Shown here one piece after another: positions 11,633 through 21,900 of a DNA stretch of 35,763 bases. Made by a program: the position numbers and the translations under genes. The DNA is from a virus, in IMG/VR virus record IMGVR_UViG_3300021961_000296, positions 1-35,763 of that record; one strand, written 5' to 3'. The notes below the pieces were generated by a model. It saw only the letters and a list, made by a program, of their open reading frames with translations, did no database searches and was not told the origin of the DNA. Position 1 is the first letter of the stretch; each line of letters begins with the position of its first letter.

Positions 11633-13528
11633 ATGACAGCAGGTCGACCAAAAAGATCAGAAGCTGAATTATTACAAGACAGAGCTAAAGTCCAGGCACA
11701 GATATTTGGTGCTAACAATTCAGTATTTCAGTTTGAACAAGAAGAAATATATTTGCCACCACCTCCTGCAAAAAAAGGTACTTCCCTTTGGAAAGCATGG
11801 GCTATGGAGTGTTTCTTAGAGTGCATTAGATATGGATTAAATTATTCAGATGCTTGTAAGAAAATTGGTGTAACTAGGAAATGGTGGGAAGAAAACTCTC
11901 AACGCCACCCTGAATGGGCAGAAGAAGCTAAATCAATTCGTTCAGGTGAACATGTTAAAGATAGTTCTCCTGATTTATCTAATGTTTCTTTTCCAGAGTT
12001 TTGTGAATTATATTTTGGAGTTAAGTTTGCAGAGCATCAACATAGGATTGCTGATTCATTAGAAGACCCTATGGGTAGATTAGTTTTAGTTTTAGGTCAC
12101 CCTGAGTCTGGTAAGTCCACATTATCATCATTGTGGTACCCAATATATCGTATGTGTAAGAATCCTGATATACGAATAGCTTTAGTTACTAAATCAGGTG
12201 ATAAAGCACAAGATTTGTTAAATCGTATCAAAAGATACTTAACTGACCCTCATTTGTACAATGATTGTCCTAGAAACTTAATTAGAGACTTTAATGGGTT
12301 CAAACCTCAGCGACAAGACGGATTTGGCTGGTCTAGAGACCAGATAACTATACGTCAAAGAGAGTCTGGTGAGAGAGACCCTACCATACAAGCACTATCT
12401 GTAGGTAAACAGATATACGGTGCTAGATTAGATTTGCTTATTTTAGACGACGCATTGACATTAGAGAACCAACAAACAGATATTCGTAGGTCTAGGATTG
12501 ATGAATGGTTTACCCAGGAGGCTCGTTCTAGGGCACAAAGAGGTCAAACACTGGTAAATGGTACTAGAGTTCACCCACTTGATAACTATGGACAATGGAA
12601 AGATAGCTGGGCAGACCATAAAATATTTAGATATGTAAAGATACCTGCGATATTAGATGAACATACAGAGAAAGAAAGACCTAGTTGGCATGAATATTGG
12701 TCCCTTGACGGTAAAGAGGAGTATGACCAAGCTACTGGTTCAGATGTATTTAGACCTGGACTCCGTGATATACGTTCTGAAATAGTAGCTAGAGACCCTA
12801 TGAGGTGGAAACTTGTGTATCAACAAGAAGATGTACAACAAGTTGAATCAATATTTAGACAAGAGATGCTGGATAAAGCATTTGAATTAGGTGGATCAAG
12901 AAGTTTAGGACAGGTTTTCCCTGATGAAATATTAATACTAGGTGTTGACCCTGCTACTACAGGTAGAGCTGCGTCTGTATTATTAGCGTACAATCCAGAA
13001 ACAGAGGTTAGGACAGTTGTGGATTTGTATGTAGGTCACCGATTAGGTGCGACTGGTATACGAAATAAACTGATGTATGAGTTCTGGGAGAAATACAATG
13101 ACCATAGAATTGCTTTTACTGTTATAGAAACTAACTTTGCACCAACAATCTTAGGTGATGATACTCTAAAGAATCACGCTGAGTGGAGTGGAACTAGACT
13201 TGTGGACCATAGAACTACTGGACAAGGTAAAAGACGTGGTAACAAATGGGATAAAGATTTTGGTATAGGTTCTATGGCTACATTGTTCCATAGTGGACTA
13301 GTTTGCTTCCCTTCTGCTACTGTAGAAGATAAGGCAAAACTCGCACCATTGGTAGATGATATGCTAGTATTTCCATGGTCAAAAGTTCAAGACGCTTTAA
13401 TTGCTTTTTGGGTAGCTAATGGCGAGTGTAACGGAAAAGGATTATTTCAGGTAGATATGGATAAAGTCGTAGCACGACGAAATATTCCTCCTATAATACA
13501 GGAGAGAATGTTTTTGAGGAATAGGTAA
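11633..13528 (+). CDS. terL: terminase large subunit
   Basis: A 631-residue packaging motor and nuclease. A helical N-terminus (about 1-115) contains a helix-turn-helix-like NYSDACKKIGVTRKWWEENS. The ATPase has Walker A GHPESGKS (155-162), coupling region GDKAQDLLNR and Walker B LLILDDA with Asp272-Asp273. The RNase-H-like nuclease has GVDPATTGRA (Asp439), TVIETN and a late acidic helix KVQDALIAFW (Asp587). No separate small-subunit gene was recognised, so the N-terminal extension or a neighbour may serve that role. It begins at a leaderless-type promoter and overlaps the portal start by one base (TAATG). Confidence 0.85.
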   Translation: MTAGRPKRSEAELLQDRAKVQAQIFGANNSVFQFEQEEIYLPPPPAKKGTSLWKAWAMECFLECIRYGLNYSDACKKIGVTRKWWEENSQRHPEWAEEAKSIRSGEHVKDSSPDLSNVSFPEFCELYFGVKFAEHQHRIADSLEDPMGRLVLVLGHPESGKSTLSSLWYPIYRMCKNPDIRIALVTKSGDKAQDLLNRIKRYLTDPHLYNDCPRNLIRDFNGFKPQRQDGFGWSRDQITIRQRESGERDPTIQALSVGKQIYGARLDLLILDDALTLENQQTDIRRSRIDEWFTQEARSRAQRGQTLVNGTRVHPLDNYGQWKDSWADHKIFRYVKIPAILDEHTEKERPSWHEYWSLDGKEEYDQATGSDVFRPGLRDIRSEIVARDPMRWKLVYQQEDVQQVESIFRQEMLDKAFELGGSRSLGQVFPDEILILGVDPATTGRAASVLLAYNPETEVRTVVDLYVGHRLGATGIRNKLMYEFWEKYNDHRIAFTVIETNFAPTILGDDTLKNHAEWSGTRLVDHRTTGQGKRRGNKWDKDFGIGSMATLFHSGLVCFPSATVEDKAKLAPLVDDMLVFPWSKVQDALIAFWVANGECNGKGLFQVDMDKVVARRNIPPIIQERMFLRNR

Positions 13529-15312
13529 TGTCAGATTATTACAATCTAGGTTCTAGTGTTGAATATACAAATATGGGTAAGGTCTATCGACCTAATAAAT
13601 CTTTGTACGATAGACGTGATTTACTACTTGAAACCCACTCTGACTGGAAAGAAAGAATAGAAGAAATTACAGCAATCGTTAATGGCGATTGGCACATGAT
13701 TTGGAGTAACTTAACTGCTACTGCTGAGGCACCTTCTGTAGCAAACATTATTGAACTAGGTATTCATCACTGGGCTTCATTAGGCGGAGCTGTGTTACCA
13801 GGAGTTAGAGTTCCTGTTCCTGTTAATCAAAATTTAAAAGGCGGAGAAAGGGCTGCTAGAAAAAGAGAAAGACGAGTTAAAGAACTCTGGAACAAATCAA
13901 ACATCAATGAGTTAATGGCTCAATGGTGGGGTGACTATGCTGGAACTGGTTGTGCTTATGCTGGTATCTGGGCAGATTTCGATAAAGAAGAAAAAGATAG
14001 ACACCCATACTTTCATAGAATTGATCCTCGATATGTTTACCCATTAAAGGATACAAAAGGAAATGTGGTCGAAGCACTAGTTGCACGTAGAGTATCTAAG
14101 GAAATACTTATAAAACAATACCCTGTTGCAAAAGGTGTTCTCGACCCAACTACAGATACCGTTGAAGAATGGTTCTGGTATTTCCCTGACAAGATTATGC
14201 ACGTAGTTGCTGATATCTCTCCAAGAGGTAGAAAAAATAATCATGCAGTTGTGTTGACAGAAGAACCAAACCTGCTAGGAAAAGTTCCTATTGTTGAAAT
14301 AGGAGTTCCTACATTTGACGGTGAGCGTAGAGGTATCTTTGACCAAACACGTCACATACTTAGAACAATGCACCGACTTATGACACTCACTATCACTTCA
14401 TCTGAAGAAGAAGTATATCCTCCTGTTTTTGAATATGATGTTATGAACCCAGATGACTTTGGACCTGGTGCTGTTATTCACGGTAGAAGTCCTGAAGCTC
14501 GTATGGAACGTATGTCATCAAGAACACATTTTGATGCTAAAGATTTAATTTCAAGATTAGCTAGCGAAGCTAGAACACAGGCTTCATTTCCTGGACAACT
14601 TTCAGGTAATCCTGGTGCAAGTATTGTATCTGCAAAAGGTATTGAAGCATCTATGGGACAGATTGATGCACGACTTGCATTAGCTCATAAACAGTTTGAA
14701 AAATTCTTAGAGAAAGCTAGTCACATACTACTTGCTTTTGATGAGAACTATTGCGACGGTGAAAAGACATTACACGGCGATAGTCATGATCAAAAGAAAG
14801 CAGAAATATTTGTTCCTTCAAGAGACATTGCTGGACAGTATGATGTGAACGTACGATATGGTATCGGTGCTGGTACTGACCCTTCTAATAGAGAGATGAG
14901 ACTTTCTATGAACTTGCAACAAGGTATGATTTCTAGAGAAACAGCTAGAGATGAAATGGATTTCTTAGATGACCCTGCAAGAGAAGAATTAAGAATTGTT
15001 AAACAAAAAGCTATTGATTCATTTATGAACGGTATTTATCAAAAAGCACAACAAGGCGATATTGCTGCAGCTGCTACTTTGATTGATGCTATGAAAAAAG
15101 AAGACACAGATATTAATGAACTTGTGTCTAAGGTAATTGAATCTATGCAGCAACCTGCTACACCTGAAATGCCTGGTATGCCTGGTATGCCTGGTCCTGG
15201 AGGTTTAGGAGGAGCACCTGATTTAGGAGCTTTACTAGGTGGCGGACAACCACCACCTCGTCCTGATTTACCTTCTTTAGGTGCATTAGGAGTAAATCTA
15301 GGAGGAGCATAA
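13528..15312 (+). CDS. portal protein
   Basis: A 594-residue protein directly after the terminase, the classic portal position. The N-terminal half is alpha/beta with WKERIEEITAIVNGDWHMIW, and a middle stretch (residues about 130-330) includes the EEWFWYFPDKIMHVVAD segment. The MHRLMTLTITSSEEEVYPPV helix and the following RSPEARMERMS region fit the stem and crown. The C-terminal 50 residues are Pro/Gly/Met repeats (PGMPGMPGP, then GGLGGAP), likely disordered. Portals form the dodecameric ring at the packaging vertex. The call rests on size, position and composition, since portals have no short signature. Confidence 0.7.
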   Translation: MSDYYNLGSSVEYTNMGKVYRPNKSLYDRRDLLLETHSDWKERIEEITAIVNGDWHMIWSNLTATAEAPSVANIIELGIHHWASLGGAVLPGVRVPVPVNQNLKGGERAARKRERRVKELWNKSNINELMAQWWGDYAGTGCAYAGIWADFDKEEKDRHPYFHRIDPRYVYPLKDTKGNVVEALVARRVSKEILIKQYPVAKGVLDPTTDTVEEWFWYFPDKIMHVVADISPRGRKNNHAVVLTEEPNLLGKVPIVEIGVPTFDGERRGIFDQTRHILRTMHRLMTLTITSSEEEVYPPVFEYDVMNPDDFGPGAVIHGRSPEARMERMSSRTHFDAKDLISRLASEARTQASFPGQLSGNPGASIVSAKGIEASMGQIDARLALAHKQFEKFLEKASHILLAFDENYCDGEKTLHGDSHDQKKAEIFVPSRDIAGQYDVNVRYGIGAGTDPSNREMRLSMNLQQGMISRETARDEMDFLDDPAREELRIVKQKAIDSFMNGIYQKAQQGDIAAAATLIDAMKKEDTDINELVSKVIESMQQPATPEMPGMPGMPGPGGLGGAPDLGALLGGGQPPPRPDLPSLGALGVNLGGA

Positions 15313-15521
15313 TGGACGACACAATGAAAGAGTTTATTGGTATCGTCACCGAATCTTTAAGAGATGTTCATATTGCTACAAATAAATTAATAAGAGAAAA
15401 CAGTACAGAAGTATTAGAAGCAGAATTAGATCCTTTGATTACTCCCTATGGAATTATTATTACAACAATGAAATTTATTATTGACGACGGAGAGGAGTTT
15501 TTTAATGGCACAGATAACTGA
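15312..15521 (+). CDS. small acidic helical protein between portal and virion genes
   Basis: A 69-residue protein (MDDTMKEFIGIVTESLRDVH and onward) that looks like two helices with an acidic end. Its ATG overlaps the portal stop. It ends inside the next coding region, overlapping it by 17 bases in another frame. No family is recognised. Its position suggests a small head or assembly factor. Confidence 0.5.
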   Translation: MDDTMKEFIGIVTESLRDVHIATNKLIRENSTEVLEAELDPLITPYGIIITTMKFIIDDGEEFFNGTDN

Positions 15522-15921
15522 TATGGGCGGTCTTCCTTATGGAGAAAAGACAGCAACAGAAAATATGGCTAAACAAGGAGGTGTTAGTTTAGGTTTAGCT
15601 GAAGGTAATGAACCTGGAACACCTACTCCTGTTCCTACACCTCAAAGAAGTCTTCCTACTACTAGAACACCTAAACCATTAAAGATAGGTAGAGGTTCTG
15701 ATTTCATACTTAATGGACCACCAAAAGGAAATAATCCTTTAACTGGTCTAGGACAAACTGCTCGTTTGCTTTCAGAAGATGCACAAGCATATAAAGATTC
15801 AGTTACCAAAGCCAGAGACTTAATGGAAAATAGTACTATTCCTATGGTTAGACAACAGGCAGCTGAATATATTAAAAACGCTGCATACTTAAGGAGCATT
15901 CAGCGTGTCGAAATCGAATAA
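15505..15921 (+). CDS. small virion-associated protein, Pro/Thr-rich
   Basis: 138 residues from ATG 15505, which has GAGAGGAG seven bases upstream; an in-frame start at 15481 lacks a ribosome site. A low-complexity Pro/Thr stretch (GTPTPVPTPQRSLPTT) leads to a helical C-terminus (DAQAYKDSVTKARDLMEN, then QQAAEYIKNAAYL). It overlaps the giant virion gene by 17 bases. I do not recognise it. By analogy with other podoviruses it could be a small internal virion or assembly protein. Confidence 0.55.
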   Translation: MAQITDMGGLPYGEKTATENMAKQGGVSLGLAEGNEPGTPTPVPTPQRSLPTTRTPKPLKIGRGSDFILNGPPKGNNPLTGLGQTARLLSEDAQAYKDSVTKARDLMENSTIPMVRQQAAEYIKNAAYLRSIQRVEIE

Positions 15922-18900
15922 CGAAGAAAACAAAATACCTAAAGAAGAAATAGAACAAGGGATTTATATTCCTAGTGCATATTATCCTGAACAAGAAAAA
16001 GAACATAAATATAGTCCTGAAAGTCAAATCTATGACATGAAAATGTTAGGTGTCTTAGATAAAGCAAAAGACTTACCTAACTATTATCCACCTCAAGAAA
16101 ATAATTTTGATTTGTCATTATCTGGATATTATAAGTCTGTTGAACAGGCATTAACTTCTGATTTAGACCAAGCTAACTTTACTTGGACAATGGGTTTAAA
16201 TAAACAACAACTTGATGAGTGGGCTAATTTAGATTCTAATTTTAAACAACAAGTTATAGATTTTGCTCATTCAAGAAAAGCAACTATAGAATTTGAAAAC
16301 ACTCAGAAAGATGCAGCAAAAAGAACAATACAAGGCGATATTGCAAAATTAATATTTGAAACATCAGTTACTGGATTTGGTTATGTACCACCTGAAGAAG
16401 TAACTCAAGAAAATAAAGATAGATTAGCTTATTTACAAAATGAAGATAATTTTAGAAAAGAAGTAGAAATTTTAACTCAGAAAAATATAGAAAATTATAA
16501 TTTAGAAAATTACAATTTGTTTTCTCAATCAACAGAAAATCTTAATGTAACAAAACTAGCAGAATATAAAGAACAAGAATTAGGTTATGCAAAACACATA
16601 CTTCCTATAGCAGCTGAAGTTGGTGATGTGATTTTAAGTGCTATAGGACCCAATAAAAAATTTGGTGACGTTAAAGATACTATTAAAAACTTACCTAACA
16701 AATATGGTTACGCAGAAAATACAGCTCAGGCAATCACTAATGGAATAGGAGCAGCTGGATTAACAGCTGTGTATACAGGATTTGGCGTAGTTTCTAGAAC
16801 ATTAACTGCAGCAGTTAACGCCATATCACCAGGAACAATAGCTGGTTGGGTTCATAATTTAGAAGAAAAAGAAGTTAGAGATTATAAACAAGCTGCTGGA
16901 GACCCTACTTCTGAAGCGTATGCAAGATTATCTTTGTATAGCTGGGAAGAAGTAAAACAAAATGCACCAGAGTTAGCACAAACTTATTTAGAGTTTGCTG
17001 ACGGTGATGAGTTTAGAGCTGCTTCAATGTACATGGCAGCACACATGAATGCTGAACCACAACAGGCTTCATTTGTGAACAGTTACATTAACACTTTAAA
17101 TCAAGAAAGATTAGATAACATACAAAGAATTTTGGATAGTAAAGATACTTTAGGCGAATTGTTAGTATCTGGATTTGGTGCATACTCAAAATATGCTGTA
17201 GGTACTTTAACAACTGGTGCTACATTATTAGCTTTTGATGAAGATGCAAAAGAGTTAGCTCTTAATGGTGACTGGTCAGGTTTAAAACAAGAAATTAAAA
17301 AAGCAGACTACAGACCTTCTTATGTTTTAGGTCTTGAAAATACTCTTGCTGGTAATGCTATGGACTTAACATTAAGTATTCTTGGTGATCCTTTGACTTG
17401 GTTATTAACTCCTGCAGTTACAAGCAGTACTTCAAAAGTATTAGGACAATTTGCAACTAAAGGTAGAGTTAATGCTTTTGTTAATCAAACTTGGTTAGGT
17501 AAACAAATTACAAAAGAAATGTTTGAAGTTGGAATTAAGTTTGAAAAAGGTGAAATAGGTATTCGTCAATACAATGCTTTGTTTAACGGATTTGATATTG
17601 AAACGCAATTTAAATTTAGAAACATAATAAAAGAATCTGTGAAAAATGGAGATAAGACTCCACCACAAATGTTTAAAGCTGTTCTTAATGAAGCCATGTT
17701 ATCTGGTCAAGAACCATTGAAAGCATATAACACATTAGGAAGTTTGTTAATGGGTAGAACATTTAGAAATGTTACTACTTCGCTATTTGGTAAATCAATG
17801 GGCTTACCAAAGAAACTAGATAAGTTTAAACAATTTAATACTGCATATAGTAACTTAAAACAATTATCAACTACAAGTCCTTCTTTCTTGCAAGATGCTT
17901 CAGATTTAGTAGCAAGAATTATTGGTGCAACTGTAGATGATTTTGATGAACAATTAAAATTATACGATAATTGGTTTCAAGCAACTTATGATGATTTTTC
18001 AAATGTTTCAACTAAAGGTACTGCAGCAAACTTAGATGAAATAAATAAAGTACAAAAACAAATTGCTGTTACTTCAGATTACATAGCTTATTTAGAAGGA
18101 TTATCTGGATACAAAGTTAGAAACGTAGTTCGTGGTAATAATGTTACTGCAACTAAAACTTCTATTAACAGAGTAGAAGCATTAGATGAAGCACAGAAAA
18201 TAACTTCTCAACAGAAAACATATCAAAGTGTTATTAAAACTTTAGACAATAAAATTGATGAAACTAATAAAAGTATTAAAAGAGCTAAAGAAGTTCAAAA
18301 AGAATTAAAAAGCAGAGGAGATAAATTATCTAAATCTGAGCAAAGAACATTAGATGCTCAAGCTGATATTATTGCTAAACAATCTGAAAAACTTGGAAAA
18401 CTTAATAAACAAAAAGCTGCACAGCAAACTAAGATTGATGACTTGTCAAAAGAAATACCAGCAGGTGCTGAAATTGTCGAACAAGAAGCTGTTCTTTTTG
18501 AAGGTGTATTTAACTCAAAATCTTTATCTAATAAATTAAAAGCACTTAACGAACAAATAAAAACTGTTAAAGCAAGTGCAGCTAAAACTAAAAAAAGATT
18601 AGGTGGAGATGTTGCAAGTGCTGAAAAATATTTAGCTAAGTTACGAAATGAGTTATCAGAAATAGAATTAAAATTTAACGCTCAGAAAAAAGTTGGCAAT
18701 GTTAATAAAGAATTAAAAAATGCTTTAGAAATGAAAACTAAGCAAGTTGATGCTGCAGCTAAAAAAGTAGATGAAGCTAGAGATATTGCTAGAAGTAATT
18801 CTGAAGCTGTTGAAACAGAAAGATTATTAATAAAATATCAAGATGAAATAGATCGTATTAAAGCAATTCAAAAAAGAAAAACAACTCCTGTGGAAACTAC

Positions 18901-21900
18901 ACCAGAAGGTCAACAAATTGTTAGATTAGACCCTGACTTAAGCACTACTGGTTTACAAGAAATATTTAATCCAGAGACTGGAAGAATATTTAAAGAAATG
19001 TTAGACGAGGGTAAAAACCTTAGTGATGATGTGTTAAATAAATCTTATGAAAAATTATTAGAAAGAGTTAAAAAAATAGATGACAAAACTGCTGAATTGT
19101 ATAGCGGTTTAATGACATCTAAAAAAAATGTTACTAAAGAGTTATTTAAGACAATTAGAAAAGAACATAAGTTAGCTAGACGAATAGCACAAATGCAAAT
19201 TAGAAAATTGCAATCTTTACAAAAAGCATCACCTCAAAATGCAATTATGAATATGGTTCATGACTTATATGCTGATTTAGCAGTTAGAGCAGGTTGGGCA
19301 AAAAATCCAAAATGGCAAGCAACTTATATTGTTAGAAATGACAAAGGTAAATTTGTTACCGCTACTCAAGCACAAATTAATGCTGGTAAAGCAATAGAAA
19401 TACCAGCAGTTGTAGAGTTAGTTGGAAAAAATAAATACAAAGTTAATTGGGACATACTTAGATTTCATATGAGATATGACTCAGATATTACTGATGTAGG
19501 TGAAGCATTACTTAAAGCAGGAAGAATAGGAGTTATAGAAACTAAACCATTAAAAGCTGAAATTGTTGGTGGAAAATTAAAGTATGGAAAAAGAACTTAT
19601 CTTGGAGATCAATTTAATGAAATAAAAGAGTTTCAAGACTTTCATAATGTTTTAGATACTGCATCAAGAATACTTAAATCACATAATCAAGTTGTTACAG
19701 CAGAACTTCCTATCAGTCCTATAGAGTTTGTGTTAGCTAATCAAGCTGCTAACGGTGGTAAAGTATCTCAATATTTAAGAGTTATAGAAGCTAATAATAT
19801 ATATAGAAAAGCTCAGTGGTTTAATAACTTGTGGGTGTTAGATAAAATTGCAAAACCTTCTACTGCAGTAGTTTCCAACGCAGATGAACTAATGTTTTTT
19901 AATTCATTTGGAAATTGGAAAAATTATTTTAAACAATCATATCAAAGCAAAATAGACAACATAACTTTAAGAAGATTTAACAAAGTTGTAGAAAATGGAA
20001 AATTAGCTAAAGGTAAAGTATCGCCAGAACTAATTAAAAAATATGAAGGTTATGTTCAAAAACAATTAGACAATATACAAAAACTTCCTGGACTTCTTCA
20101 ACAAAGAGGTTTATGGGCAGAATCTAAATTTAATGATTCTTATACAATTTTAACTAATGGTGATAAAGGTTATTACGATTACATGATTAGTTATGTTAAT
20201 GGTTTGTTAAACGATTATGGTTTTCAATTATATTCAACTGGAAATAAAAAAGCATTTGCAAATTGGTTTGCTACTGCTGATGCAAATTATATTAGAGGTA
20301 ACGCAATTCTTGATACGTTAGGAAATAATCAATTTTATTCATACACCAATATGACTGCTGATAAAGCATGGGAAATGTATGACGGTTTAAAACATTTATA
20401 TACTCTTAATTTAAAAGGTTCTTCTGCTGATGAAGTTTGGGACGCATTAAAAACTGCAGCTTCAACTAGAGGTTCTGGTGGAAATCCTAACGCTTTACCA
20501 AAAGTATCTACTATGACAAAATTACAAGTTCCTGGAATTAAAGGGAGAAGCGGTAGTGCTGTGGGTAAAAAGTTATTTGGTAAAGATCAACCAATGTTAG
20601 AAAGTTTATTTGCTGACCCTGCAAGATTTAGAACAGGATTAATTTCTAGTTCAGCACAACAAAAGAAAGAAGCACAGCTTATAAGTTTATTTGAAAGTCA
20701 AGGTAAAAAAATTATTAACAGAGCTGAGTTAGACAAAGTAAAATCACAAGCATCTGCAATAGACCCTATTTATCAAACTGATATGTATGGTGCATCTTAT
20801 TTTGATTATGATTTATTTAGACAAGGATACGTTACTGAAGATTACATAAAAGCTATAGCTAATAGAGCAGGCATAAAAGATGTAGATAATTATATGCTTA
20901 ACTATCATTTAACAAGTCCATTAGGTAGAACAGCTAGACAAGTATTTCCATTTGGTAAACCTTGGTTAGATTTCACTAAACGATATATAACTGATTTAGC
21001 AAAAAGAGCTCAAATAAGAGGATTGTATGTATCTGAAGAAAGTAATGTATTTACTCGTGGTTTATATAACATGGCAAGTTTGTCTCCTAACTTAAGAAGG
21101 GGTGCATATATTTCTCGTGTTGCTAATGCAGATTTAAGTACTAGTGAAGTAGATTTTGAACCATTTGTTTTCTTACCTAATGGTGATAACTTTTTCTGGG
21201 TTTCTGTACCAGGATTTGGACTTATACCAGCATTAGCGTTAGGTGCAATTATGGAAACAACTGATAATGAAAATTATAAAAAAATAATAGACACTGTTTT
21301 TCCTTATACTGTGTTTGCACCAACTGATTATGATTGGAAGAAAAATCCAATAAATACATTAACTCAATTTGGAGTTGGTGGTGGAATGTTAAATTATATA
21401 GGAAAAAATGTAAGAATTGGTTCTGGTCTAACCTATAACAATTATTCAGGAAATGAAAGCAGACCATTTAGTGACTCAATAGGATTGTCTGCAATACAAA
21501 AAGACCAAAGATCAACTTTTTATCAAAACTTAGATTTAGTGTTAGCTCAAATTGGAAACGTTGATACTAGTGCAGATGCTTTAGATATGATTATTAGCTA
21601 CGCTGCAAATGCTGAAATTGAGTCATTACTTAAAGAGTTTAGTGAAAGTGCTGTGCGTTATGTCATACCTGCTCGTGTAAACATTGGTGCTAATTATTTA
21701 GACACTGCTGATGACTGGATAGATTATTTTAAAGGTGCAGGTTTATTAGAAGACATACTTGACCCAGATGTGTATGAAGCACTAGAGAAAAACCCTAATG
21801 CTGATGAACCTAAAGAACAAGCAATACAAGAATTACGAAATTATTGGTATACAAAATCTAGTGACGCTGAAAAAATATTATTAGGATTACAAGACCCTAG

